From Sporosarcina sp. (GTDB lineage Bacteria; Bacillota; Bacilli; Bacillales_A; Planococcaceae), in NCBI GenBank assembly GCA_029263945.1, contig JARIDM010000113.1, forward strand, positions 1 to 8,401: a stretch of DNA of 8,401 nucleotides. The letters are read 5' to 3'. Under the pieces are notes generated by a model, which did not search any database, had not been told where the DNA came from, and was given only the letters and a program-made list of their open reading frames with translations. Each line of letters starts with the position of its first letter. Within the stretch, counting starts at the first letter, position 1. Of the stretch, positions 1 to 6,302 are shown piece by piece. Position numbers and translations under genes: made by a program.

Positions 1-222
1 TTAGCAGATCAGCACCAATTAAAAACAATCGCTTTTTGCTGTATTTCAACAGGAGAATTTAATTTTCCAAATCAGCGCGCGGCAGAAATAGCGGTCCAAA
101 CAGTGCAAGCCTACATAAGAAAAACAGGGTCAAAGCTAACTGTATTATTTAATGTTTTTAAAGATGAGGATTATCAAATTTATCAGTCACTATTTAAAGA
201 AGCGCGATTAGGGGGATTATAA
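1..222 (+). CDS. Macrodomain protein-ADP-ribose hydrolase, C-terminal part
   Basis: This open frame runs in from the left edge and ends at TAA 220-222, leaving 73 visible residues. The stretch AFCCISTGEFNFP (residues 11-23) is the substrate-binding loop of macrodomains (STGxFxFP type), followed by the amphipathic helix NQRAAEIAVQTV and the strand TVLFNVFKDED typical of the fold's end. In SirTM operons this gene is a zinc-dependent macrodomain that hydrolyses the ADP-ribose placed on the GcvH-like carrier protein. The zinc ligands of that class lie upstream of what is visible, so the zinc type is inferred from context. The stop overlaps the ATG of the sirtuin (TAATG), which suggests translational coupling. 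Family assignment is good; exact substrate is inferred from the neighbours. Confidence 0.85.
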   Translation, partial: LADQHQLKTIAFCCISTGEFNFPNQRAAEIAVQTVQAYIRKTGSKLTVLFNVFKDEDYQIYQSLFKEARLGGL

Positions 223-1106
223 TGCAAACGCAAGAAAAGAGTTATTGGAAGACATTGAGGGTGGAATCATTGTCACAGGCGGAGTTATTGGACAATCTGA
301 TAGATGAAGCTGAAGCAGTGGTCATTGGGATTGGTGCAGGAATGTCTGCAGCGACAGGCTTTACATACGTGGGGAAGCGGTTTACAGATGCTTTTCCTGA
401 TTTTATTGAGAAGTATCGATTTTTCGATATGTTACAAGCAAGTTTATTTGATTTTGAAGATTTACAAGCGTATTGGGCATTTCAAAGCCGCTTTAGTTTG
501 TTGAATTATTTTGATCAACCAGTAGGGGAAGCCTATGTCAACTTGCGTCAGCGCATGAAAGAGAAGCCTTATCATGTCATTACGACGAATGCTGACAATG
601 CGTTCTATGCTGCTGCGTTTGATATGGATAAGGTGTTTCGCATTCAGGGGGAATACGGATTATGGCAATGCGTAGAACACTGTCATCAACAAACCTATCA
701 GAATGAGGCCTTAATTCGTCAAATGGCTGAAGCACAAGCGGATATGAAAGTACCTGCGCACTTGATCCCTTATTGCCCTAAATGTGGGGCTGGGTTAGAA
801 GTGAACAAACGTACAAAGGAAAAAGGCATGGTTGAAGATTATCATTTCCATGAACAAAAGCAACGTTATGAACTGTTTTTAAAAGAATCCCAAAACAAGA
901 AAGTACTCTATTTAGAAATTGGTGTTGGTCATACAACCCCACAATTTATTAAAGAGCCTTTCCAACAAATGACGCAAGCAAATTCAAAAGCATTATTTGT
1001 AACAATGAATCAAAAAGATTACTTCATCCCACATGAGATTCGTTCGCAAACAGTTCGAATAGATGAAGATATTGATGAAACATTACATAAATTAGTGCGT
1101 AAATAA
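222..1106 (+). CDS. Class M sirtuin (SirTM), protein ADP-ribosyltransferase
   Basis: The protein has 294 residues and a Rossmann-type NAD-binding start, VVIGIGAGMSAATGF (residues 33-47), matching the sirtuin GAGxS motif. TTNADN (121-126) corresponds to the sirtuin QNID motif. The catalytic His-Gly position reads Gln142-Gly143 within RIQGEYGLWQC; this His-to-Gln change is the hallmark of class M sirtuins, which transfer ADP-ribose instead of deacetylating. A zinc site is formed by C150/C154 and C185/C188, and GVGHTTPQFIKEPF (234-247) sits where other sirtuins have GTS. In characterised bacterial members the target is a lipoylated GcvH-like protein, modified only when lipoate is attached, with a proposed role in oxidative stress. 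The start is fixed by AGGGGGA at 210-216, six bases before the ATG, and by the one-base overlap with the macrodomain gene. Length and context fit the family well. Confidence 0.92.
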   Translation: MQTQEKSYWKTLRVESLSQAELLDNLIDEAEAVVIGIGAGMSAATGFTYVGKRFTDAFPDFIEKYRFFDMLQASLFDFEDLQAYWAFQSRFSLLNYFDQPVGEAYVNLRQRMKEKPYHVITTNADNAFYAAAFDMDKVFRIQGEYGLWQCVEHCHQQTYQNEALIRQMAEAQADMKVPAHLIPYCPKCGAGLEVNKRTKEKGMVEDYHFHEQKQRYELFLKESQNKKVLYLEIGVGHTTPQFIKEPFQQMTQANSKALFVTMNQKDYFIPHEIRSQTVRIDEDIDETLHKLVRK

Positions 1107-1123
1107 GGTGGGGGAACAATACA

Positions 1124-2155
1124 ATGTATTTAATTGAATCTAGGCGTAATGGTGAATGGATTTATGACCCAGGGATGGCAATGGCATTACAAGATTATGT
1201 GAAAGATCATATTTTTTTGGATGATAATATTATGTTCCCTTATATGATTCACCCAACAGTTCAAATTGGGAAATTCCAAAATGCATATGAGGAAGTAAAT
1301 CAGCCGTATATGGATGAACACGGAATTAAAATTGTCCGACGTGAAACGGGTGGCGGTGCGATTTATCTCGATGATTGCAATATGAGTTTTTCTTTTTTAT
1401 TTGACGGAAACACAGACATTTACGGGAACTTTGCACGTTTGTATGAGCCCGCTGTGAAAGCACTGGAAAAGCTAGGTGTAGAGGGTGTTGAGCAACAGGG
1501 TCGTAATGATTTAGTCTTAAATGGAAAGAAAATTTCTGGTGCAGCGATGACAATCGAGAAAGGTCGTATTTATGCTGGATTTTCACTCTTATTAGATCCA
1601 AATTATGAGGCCATGGTTGCTGTTTTGAATCCAAACCAAAAGAAAATTGACTCTCACGGCATTAAATCTGTTCGTTCGCGTGTAGGCGCTATTCGTCCCC
1701 ATTTAGACGTTGCGTACAGAGCGATGTCTATTTGGGATTTTACTGATTATATGATGTGTGAATTACTTGGAATTGAAAATATAAGTGAAGCCAAACGTTA
1801 TGAATTGACACCAGAAGATTGGGCGGGTGTTGAAAAAATTGCCACCGAGAAATACAACAATTGGGACTGGAATTATGGGCGTTTTCAACAGTTTGAAGTA
1901 CAGTTAACGGAGCGATTTCCAATTGGAACGATTAGTGTTGGCTTAACAGTCGCACATGCCAAAATTTCGGCCATTCAGATTACGGGTGATTTTTTCGGAA
2001 CAAAAGATTGTAAAGAAGTAGAGGATGCTTTAGTTGGCGTTAGGCTCAAAAAAGATGATTTAGTAGATGCGCTCGCACAGTTAGATTTAGCAAATTACTT
2101 TGGCAGCCTAACAAAAGAAGCATTCGTAAGTTTTATCTTAAGTCAAAAAGTATAA
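1124..2155 (+). CDS. Lipoate-protein ligase A family (LplA2-type, SirTM operon)
   Basis: This 343-residue protein carries the core of the biotin/lipoate ligase fold. RRETGGGAIYLDD (residues 72-84) is the lipoyl-AMP binding loop, and GRNDLVLNGKKISGAAM (126-142) contains the GRND motif and the conserved lysine before ISG (K136). A C-terminal accessory domain begins near NWDWNYGRF (residue 246), as in full-length LplA rather than the shorter LipL/LipM. It should activate lipoate with ATP and attach it to a lysine of an acceptor. In the SirTM operon the acceptor is the GcvH-like protein, so the ligase prepares the sirtuin substrate. The ATG is preceded by AAGGTGGGGG at 1105-1114, which overlaps the sirtuin stop codon. 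The gap of 17 bases indicates one transcript. Acceptor specificity is inferred from context. Confidence 0.92.
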   Translation: MYLIESRRNGEWIYDPGMAMALQDYVKDHIFLDDNIMFPYMIHPTVQIGKFQNAYEEVNQPYMDEHGIKIVRRETGGGAIYLDDCNMSFSFLFDGNTDIYGNFARLYEPAVKALEKLGVEGVEQQGRNDLVLNGKKISGAAMTIEKGRIYAGFSLLLDPNYEAMVAVLNPNQKKIDSHGIKSVRSRVGAIRPHLDVAYRAMSIWDFTDYMMCELLGIENISEAKRYELTPEDWAGVEKIATEKYNNWDWNYGRFQQFEVQLTERFPIGTISVGLTVAHAKISAIQITGDFFGTKDCKEVEDALVGVRLKKDDLVDALAQLDLANYFGSLTKEAFVSFILSQKV

Positions 2156-2187
2156 GTGTTAAAGGACTGAGAAAGAAGGATCTGAAA

Positions 2188-3195
2188 ATGGTTAAATTGG
2201 GAATTTTGGATTATGTGCAAATTGATGAAGAGAGTAATGCGAGTGAGGCTTTACGTCATACGGTGGAGTTAGCTAAATTGGCTGAATCCTTGGGTTACAC
2301 TCGTTTTTGGGTCGCAGAACATCATAATGTGCCCGCTTTTGCGAGTAGTTCACCAGAACTGGTTATGATGCGATTAGCAGATGCGACGACGCGAATTCGT
2401 ATCGGATCAGGTGGGGTAATGATTCCCCATTATAGTCCGTACAAAGTTGCAGAGAATTTCAGAACACTTGAAGCGTTTCATCCTGGAAGAATTGATTTGG
2501 GCATTGGAAACGCGGTTGGGACAGCGCTTGTAAACCGAACGTTGAACGAAAATAAACAAAGAAAAGTCGGTTATGAAGAAAGTATTGTTGATTTGACGCA
2601 ATATTTAAGCGACGAAGTAGACAAAGAACACCGTTTTTCTGGGATTACTGCTAACCCTGTGATTCCAACTGTTCCCCAAATGTGGGTGCTGTCAACGGGC
2701 GTCAGAAATGCGAAAATGGCGGCTAAATTAGGAATTGGCTTTACGTTCGGCTTATTTCCGATTGCAGGGATGGATAAGTTTAACATAGGAATTCAAGCTG
2801 CAAAATCGTACCGTGATGAATTTCAACCTTCCGCATTCATGCCAGAACCAACCGTGTCTATTGCACCGTTTGTAGTCGTTGCCGAGACAAATGAATTGGC
2901 TGAAGCATACGCAGAAGCGTTGGATTTTTGGTTACTAGGAGTAGACAATTTTAGTTATTTGACAGCGTTTCCATCTGTTGAAACGGCCCGTCAATATCCC
3001 TATACTGAGAAGGAAAGAGCCACTATAGAGGCGAATCGAATTCGGATGGTCGTGGGCGATATTGACAGTGTGACAGCACAAATAAATGAATTAATTTTTC
3101 AATTTAAAGCAGATGAAGTCTTGTTTGTACCACTTCTTCCAGGAATAGAGGCCCGCAAAAAGGCCATTGAATTATTGGCGAACGCCTTTAAATAG
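2188..3195 (+). CDS. Luciferase-like (LLM class) flavin monooxygenase
   Basis: The 335-residue protein is a full-length bacterial luciferase-like TIM-barrel oxidoreductase of the MsnO8-like group. Its signatures are LGILDYVQ at the first strand (4-11), RFWVAEHHNVPAFASSSPE (39-57), RIRIGSGGVMIPHYSPYKVAE (69-89) and PGRIDLGIGNAVGT (99-112). These enzymes use reduced flavin supplied by a separate reductase. The substrate is unknown. It lies 32 bases after the ligase, has AAGAAGGA at 2173-2180 seven bases before its ATG, and is probably the last gene of the SirTM transcript. As I recall, extended SirTM operons are reported to carry LLM and Old Yellow Enzyme oxidoreductases, which fits a redox role. 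The usual GR-x-PGT of the loop reads GNAVGT here, a mild departure. No convincing terminator follows. Confidence 0.9.
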   Translation: MVKLGILDYVQIDEESNASEALRHTVELAKLAESLGYTRFWVAEHHNVPAFASSSPELVMMRLADATTRIRIGSGGVMIPHYSPYKVAENFRTLEAFHPGRIDLGIGNAVGTALVNRTLNENKQRKVGYEESIVDLTQYLSDEVDKEHRFSGITANPVIPTVPQMWVLSTGVRNAKMAAKLGIGFTFGLFPIAGMDKFNIGIQAAKSYRDEFQPSAFMPEPTVSIAPFVVVAETNELAEAYAEALDFWLLGVDNFSYLTAFPSVETARQYPYTEKERATIEANRIRMVVGDIDSVTAQINELIFQFKADEVLFVPLLPGIEARKKAIELLANAFK

Positions 3196-3210
3196 AAATC
3201 GTAAGTGCAT

Positions 3211-3238
3211 ATGACCAAGGACGATTAGTACGTATAAT
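3211..3238 (+). promoter_or_regulatory. Possible sigma-A promoter after the SirTM operon
   Basis: ATGACC (3211-3216, four of six matches to TTGACA) is followed after 16 bases by a perfect TATAAT (3233-3238). It lies about 70 bases before the broken membrane gene at 3309. A perfect 14-base palindrome TAATTTTAAAATTA (3235-3248) overlaps the -10 box and could be an operator, or simply chance in A/T-rich DNA. Confidence 0.35.
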
Positions 3239-3308
3239 TTTAAAATTAACATTCACATTTGGATAGCTATGACGGTGATTTCACCATTTTCAGCTTTTGT
3301 ATGTTGGT

Positions 3309-3551
3309 ATGATAAAGGAAAAAGTAAGATTTCTTTTTTTATCAGCTATTGTTTTATTGGTTATTTCTAGAAAGGCTTTTACATTTGGATTTTGGTATTT
3401 AACAAATAGATATATGTTAGGAGCTATCTATGTGCTATTCACTGTCCTTATTTTATATCAATCTCCAAAGCAAATTTTTTAAGTGGTGTTTTTAGGCGTT
3501 TTATTCTTTTTACTAATATCTCCAATTCCGCTTGTGTGGGGAATGCTCTAG
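3309..3551 (+). pseudogene. Small three-helix membrane protein with in-frame stop
   Basis: I do not recognise the family. From ATG 3309 the frame reads MIKEKVRFLFLSAIVLLV and on through two hydrophobic segments to TAA at 3480-3482, giving 57 residues. The same frame continues immediately after that stop with a third clearly hydrophobic segment, VVFLGVLFFLLISPIPLVW, to TAG at 3549-3551. One change of TAA to TTA would make a continuous protein of about 80 residues with three membrane spans. The Shine-Dalgarno match before 3309 is poor (GTTGGT). A TTG at 3297 could extend the frame by four residues but has no better site. The TAG is 33 bases before the next start, so the two genes were probably co-transcribed. 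Decay by a nonsense mutation is the simplest reading; a truncated but working 57-residue protein is possible. Confidence 0.5.
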
Positions 3552-3560
3552 TTATTTCAG

Positions 3561-3574
3561 AAAAAAAGGGGGGG
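3561..3574 (+). promoter_or_regulatory. A7G7 tract serving as ribosome binding site
   Basis: Seven A (3561-3567) run directly into seven G (3568-3574), nine bases before the TTG start at 3584. The G run can pair with the anti-Shine-Dalgarno CCUCC partly by wobble. It decides the start of the 70-residue gene, because the GTG at 3536 has nothing similar. Paired homopolymers of this length are prone to slippage, which would change the spacing to the start codon. Confidence 0.5.
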
Positions 3575-3583
3575 AATAAAATA

Positions 3584-3796
3584 TTGAAGATTAAACAGGT
3601 GAAGTCAAAACAAGGCATGGCAATTACAATCTCAACTTTTCTGGTCGTAGTTGGTTTTTTATTAATATCACAAATGTATTTTACCTATAGTGAAAACCGT
3701 GCAATGTCCACTGGTTGTTACGACAAAGGTGGTTTACCTATCGTGGAAAAAACAAGGTTTACTATCGTTTATTTTGATTGCGATTTGGATTCGTAA
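3584..3796 (+). CDS. Small single-pass membrane protein, 70 residues
   Basis: Starting at TTG 3584, the protein has a basic N-terminus (LKIKQVKSKQG), one membrane helix (roughly residues 13-32, AITISTFLVVVGFLLISQMY) and a short outside tail with the motif CYDKGGLPIVEK and a second cysteine in YFDCDLD. The two cysteines, about 25 residues apart, could form a disulphide outside the membrane. Small proteins with a CY-x-x-GG-x-P-x-VE-x tail are common hypothetical proteins in Bacillus, as far as I recall; no function is established. The TTG is chosen because a strong G7 site precedes it; the frame is open upstream to a GTG at 3536, but that start would add a charged, poorly supported leader. Its place among other small membrane proteins hints at an immunity-type role, which is inference. 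Confidence 0.6.
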   Translation: MKIKQVKSKQGMAITISTFLVVVGFLLISQMYFTYSENRAMSTGCYDKGGLPIVEKTRFTIVYFDCDLDS

Positions 3797-4010
3797 TTCT
3801 ATGCGCAGTTGCAAGTTATTTGTAGACGATTAGTTGATTGGAGTGGAAACTGGCTACTCCATTGATATCAGCGGTTCTTCATCCCTTCGAACATGTTTGT
3901 GGAAACAAAAATCACCATAAAATTAGCCTTATTCCAAATAGAAGTTCGATAGCTACATAAGCGATTTCTACTAAAACACAAACCGTTAAATAGATTGTAG
4001 AATAGCTTAG

Positions 4011-4163
4011 TTTAAAATTAGGGTATTTACTTCAATTTTTAATTATACCTCATTGGAAATCGGTGCAGCCCATTCTGTAAATGCTGATTTTCGTGTAATC
4101 ATATTCATGATATTATCCTTTATTTTTGGATTTGGATGGATTACTGCCTCCAACCCAATATAA
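4011..4163 (+). pseudogene. Remnant of a small membrane protein
   Basis: The frame is open for 50 codons up to TAA 4161-4163 and ends with a membrane-helix-like segment, DFRVIIFMILSFIFGFGWIT, followed by ASNPI. No ATG with a ribosome binding site begins it; an in-frame TTG lies near residue 15, and the only ATG leaves 18 residues. The codon use and the glycine/aromatic-rich helix look like protein rather than chance, but the evidence is thin. It may be the tail of a gene that lost its front half. Family unknown. Confidence 0.25.
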
Positions 4164-4231
4164 AGGATTTTTTGTGGAAAAGAGTAAGTAAAGAGTATTT
4201 AGAATTCACTACTCTTATTCATTATTTTAAT

Positions 4232-4259
4232 TCGACACGAGCGAGTTCTTATGTAAAAT
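4232..4259 (+). promoter_or_regulatory. Probable sigma-A promoter for the DUF3592-like gene
   Basis: TCGACA (4232-4237, five of six to TTGACA) and TAAAAT (4254-4259, five of six to TATAAT) are 16 bases apart. Transcription would begin near 4266, leaving a short leader that just includes the GGGGGAAG ribosome binding site at 4282-4289. Confidence 0.45.
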
Positions 4260-4291
4260 TTATTTGAAGAACCATGGTTATGGGGGAAGCT

Positions 4292-5284
4292 ATGAAAAAC
4301 ATCAAAGAAGTTGCTGGATTTTTATTTTTGGGCTTGTTTTTTAGCCTTTTGACTTGGCTAATGATAGATACTTATCTAAAGGAGTACAATTTATTTTCAA
4401 TTCAATCAACAGAAGCAACAGTCATTGAAAAATCAGCAAGTAAAGGGTTATTCACACCTCCTACCTATTTTGTGAGGGTCGAATTTACTGGCGCAGAAGT
4501 AAATATAAAACGCAACCGTGTCTCCAAAAATCAGATAGATAACATTCATATTGGGGATACGATTAATGGTTATTTGACAGATGCTACAACCTTTTCGACA
4601 ATGCGAGACATAATTATTGATGGCATTTATTACTTGATTGCTATTTTCGTTTTGGCGTTTATCGCATTCTGCTTGCTAGTGCCTTTTTTCTTTTCCATAC
4701 CTGCAGTAGAGCGTTTAGGAGAGAAGCTATTGTCTAAGCGATGTGAAAAAACGGAAAGAATCAGGAGAAAGAAACGAAAGAAAAAAGTAGATTCAAGACG
4801 AAGGGCTTGGAGAAATCTGGGTATTATCCTTGTGTTTTTTCTATTCATTGTCAAGGGTTTTATAGCGAACCTGATTCGTGCAGTGTATCCGTTCGGAAAG
4901 ACAAAAACAGAAGCTACTATCATCGACCGGTTTGAGTATAGGTCCTTTCGGAGATACGAAGACTCGATCTGGGAATTAACACTCACTTTTAAAGATCATG
5001 CAGGCAGACCGATTGAAATCGCCAAAGATGTAACGTCATACACCTACCCCAAATATGGCATAGGGGACAAACTACCGATTAGCTATCGAAATGCCGATTC
5101 ATATGATGTGTTTGTTCGTAGGAATTCTATACAGGATTATCATCTGTTTTTCACATACGTGGAACTGTATGTTTACATGGGAATGATTGCTGTGAGTGTA
5201 TTCTCTATTTGGGCATATTTAATAGATCACAAAGATAAAAAAATGTTTTGGCAAAAGTTTAGATGGATAGGTGTTAAAAAATAA
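4292..5284 (+). CDS. Four-helix membrane protein with two DUF3592-like units
   Basis: From ATG 4292 the protein has 330 residues. The layout is helix 1 (about 8-26), an extracytoplasmic beta-rich domain (38-100), helix 2 (112-134), a very basic cytoplasmic linker (148-174, containing RRKKRKKKVDSRRR), helix 3 (176-196), a second beta-rich domain (206-276) and helix 4 (289-311). The two soluble domains match each other: TEATVIE and TEATIID at their starts, xVEF and LTFK strands, and IGD-x-(I/L) near their ends (87-91 and 257-261). This resembles DUF3592, whose function is unknown. ATGs also exist at 4274 and 4280, but GGGGGAAG lies just before 4292, so that start is preferred. Related membrane proteins occur among immunity genes and other accessory loci in Firmicutes; a specific role here cannot be given. 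No terminator is evident after it. Confidence 0.75.
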   Translation: MKNIKEVAGFLFLGLFFSLLTWLMIDTYLKEYNLFSIQSTEATVIEKSASKGLFTPPTYFVRVEFTGAEVNIKRNRVSKNQIDNIHIGDTINGYLTDATTFSTMRDIIIDGIYYLIAIFVLAFIAFCLLVPFFFSIPAVERLGEKLLSKRCEKTERIRRKKRKKKVDSRRRAWRNLGIILVFFLFIVKGFIANLIRAVYPFGKTKTEATIIDRFEYRSFRRYEDSIWELTLTFKDHAGRPIEIAKDVTSYTYPKYGIGDKLPISYRNADSYDVFVRRNSIQDYHLFFTYVELYVYMGMIAVSVFSIWAYLIDHKDKKMFWQKFRWIGVKK

Positions 5285-5384
5285 AGTAAGGGAAGGAAAT
5301 CATTTTTTTGTACTTATAGGTAGTTATTGCATGAGGATTGTGCTTCAATACGATTGGACATTATCTGGATAGAGGTGTACTTTA

Positions 5385-5441
5385 ATGGGGACTGAAACGG
5401 TATCTAAAGACGAAAAAAAAGAGTTTATAAAACTGTTTTGA
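5385..5441 (+). other. Out-of-frame N-terminal codons of the DUF5412-like gene
   Basis: ATG 5385 has a good ribosome binding site (AGAGGTG, 5371-5377, seven bases away) and encodes MGTETVSKDEKKEFIKLF, stopping at TGA 5439-5441. At the A8 tract (5413-5420) a shift into the -1 frame would instead give DEKK-RVYKTVL, leading straight into the downstream membrane protein. The charged, cytoplasmic character of these 12 residues is just what is expected before its helix. The TGA overlaps the TTG at 5438-5440, so reinitiation is also possible. Confidence 0.5.
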
Positions 5442-5788
5442 TAACAATTGGTTCAGTAGGATTGCTTTTTATCGGATTACTTAGTTACGGCGTATATTGG
5501 GCATTTTTTGACATGAATAGATTACCGACGGGTGAATATCTCGCGGAAGAAAGTTCTCCTGATGGCAACTATACTTTAAAAGCATACGTTGCTAACGATG
5601 GGGCTACAACGTCATATACCGTTCGTGGCGAGTTGATTTTCAATCAAAGAAATAAAAAAGCTAAGAATGTTTACTGGAATCACAAGGAAGAAGATGCTGA
5701 TATTAAGTGGCTCGATAATGATACTGTAATAATTAATGGGCATTCTCTAGACGTGCCAAAGGATAAGTTCGATTTTAGGAATCAGTAA
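5438..5788 (+). CDS. DUF5412-like membrane-anchored protein
   Basis: Counting from TTG 5438 the protein has 116 residues: one membrane helix near the start (about 3-25, TIGSVGLLFIGLLSYGVYW), then an outside domain beginning FFDMNRLPTGEYLAEESSPDGNYTLKAY. The chain NRLPxGEY, ESSPDGNYTLKAYV, GATTSYTVRGEL, NVYWNH, NDTVIINGHSLDVP and a C-terminal F-D-F-R agrees with my memory of the DUF5412 family from Bacillales, whose function is unknown. The domain looks complete. The oddity is the start: there is no ribosome binding site directly before the TTG, while a well-placed ATG at 5385 opens the -1-shifted frame separated by an A8 tract. The original gene was probably 134 residues from 5385. It may now be a frameshift mutant, be expressed through slippage on A8, or be translated by restart at the TTGA overlap. 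Confidence 0.65.
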   Translation: MITIGSVGLLFIGLLSYGVYWAFFDMNRLPTGEYLAEESSPDGNYTLKAYVANDGATTSYTVRGELIFNQRNKKAKNVYWNHKEEDADIKWLDNDTVIINGHSLDVPKDKFDFRNQ

Positions 5789-5800
5789 TTCAATACACTG

Positions 5801-5882
5801 CAATCGGGGCAATTCACTAATATGATCCGTTCTTCAAACTGGGCCAGATTCGGGTATAAGAACAATGCCTCAAACGGGTCAG
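5801..5882. repeat. Three degenerate units of a 34-36 base repeat
   Basis: Units begin at 5801 (CAATCGGGGCAATTC), 5835 (CAAACTGGGCCAGATTC) and 5871 (CAAACGGGTCAG), so the spacing is 34 and 36 bases. Each is preceded by a pyrimidine-rich CT(T/G) or CCT. The block fills the gap between the DUF5412-like gene and the next gene and ends at that gene's ribosome binding site (AGAAAGGAG, 5881-5889). TTCAAA and TATAAG (5833-5838, 5855-5860) inside the block could act as a weak promoter. Confidence 0.5.
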
Positions 5883-5898
5883 AAAGGAGCAAATCAGG

Positions 5899-6237
5899 AT
5901 GGAATTCAATATTGGAAACGGTGCTTCCATTGTTCTACCTTCTTTCCCTATTACGATTATCTCAATTATAATAATTATACTTTTAGTAAGGTGGAGCAAA
6001 CAATTAGAAACACGACGTTTCACAATTTTCTTTTACTTTCTAATTAGCACTTGGATTTCTCCAGTTTTTTCTCGCCGTACAGAGGGAGGGGTTTTTGAGC
6101 TATGGCTTCCCGTGGGATTTATAGTAGTTTTCATTTATTTATTTCGTAGTGAAAGGAACCATCCAGTTAAACTGAAAGCAAGTATTCTAGGACTTTGTAT
6201 AGCATTATATCTGATGATTCTTCAATACGTTGGGTAG
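5899..6237 (+). CDS. Small four-helix membrane protein, unknown family
   Basis: I do not recognise this 112-residue protein. It has four likely membrane spans: about 11-30 (with a run of isoleucines, TIISIIIIILLV), 41-57, 67-83 and 93-110, joined by short basic loops (RWSKQLETRR, SRRTEGG, RSERNHPVK). The start ATG at 5899 is supported by AGAAAGGAG (5881-5889), nine bases upstream. No catalytic or metal-binding pattern is visible. It stands between two blocks of the same short repeat, before a second multi-helix membrane gene, and may belong to the same kind of accessory cassette. Antisense and +1-frame openings over the same bases are not better candidates, since they lack ribosome binding sites. 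Confidence 0.65.
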   Translation: MEFNIGNGASIVLPSFPITIISIIIIILLVRWSKQLETRRFTIFFYFLISTWISPVFSRRTEGGVFELWLPVGFIVVFIYLFRSERNHPVKLKASILGLCIALYLMILQYVG

Positions 6238-6252
6238 TTTTTTGGTAATCTG

Positions 6253-6302
6253 CAAACGGGCGCAATTGTTGGAAAGTAGCTGCTCTTTAAATGGGGCCAT
6301 TT
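6253..6302. repeat. Two degenerate units of the 34-36 base repeat
   Basis: Units begin at 6253 (CAAACGGGCGCAATTGTT) and 6288 (TAAATGGGGCCATTT), 35 bases apart, starting 16 bases after the stop of the preceding four-helix gene. Both carry the (C/T)AAA(C/T)GGG core and the pyrimidine lead-in (ATCTG, CTCTT) seen in the other blocks. Confidence 0.5.

Larger units (their letters stand above)
3797..4273. other. Gene-poor stretch with decayed coding remains
   Basis: No reading frame longer than about 50 codons is open on either strand. The only coding-like remnant is the hydrophobic frame at 4011-4163, listed separately. A 7-bp A/T-rich inverted repeat AAGAGTA/TACTCTT (4191-4197 and 4210-4216) with a 12-base loop is too weak to call a terminator. 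A plausible promoter for the next gene sits at 4232-4259. The rest shows nothing recognisable and looks like eroded accessory DNA. Confidence 0.5.

Noticed and set aside
1326..1634. Antisense open frame of about 100 codons within the lipoate ligase gene
   Set aside because: It mirrors a well-supported gene, lacks a ribosome binding site and its product has no recognisable pattern.
3274..3290. GGTGA/TCACC inverted repeat followed by ATTTT as a terminator of the SirTM operon
   Set aside because: The loop would be only two bases with a five-base stem, and the T run is short and broken.
4085..4150. Short antisense peptide gene (about 21 codons) with an AAAGGA site
   Set aside because: Too short to tell from chance, no conserved character, and the sense strand reads a better hydrophobic stretch.
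4191..4216. AAGAGTA/TACTCTT hairpin as a terminator
   Set aside because: The stem is seven mostly A-T pairs with a 12-base loop, and no proper T run follows.
4630..4986. Antisense open frame of 118 codons within the DUF3592-like gene
   Set aside because: It is explained by the Lys/Arg-rich linker and hydrophobic codons of the sense gene; no ribosome binding site.
5817..6047. Two other open frames, one antisense and one in the + strand, over the four-helix gene
   Set aside because: Neither has a Shine-Dalgarno site and both cross the repeat block; the 5899 frame has a good start and clear membrane spans.
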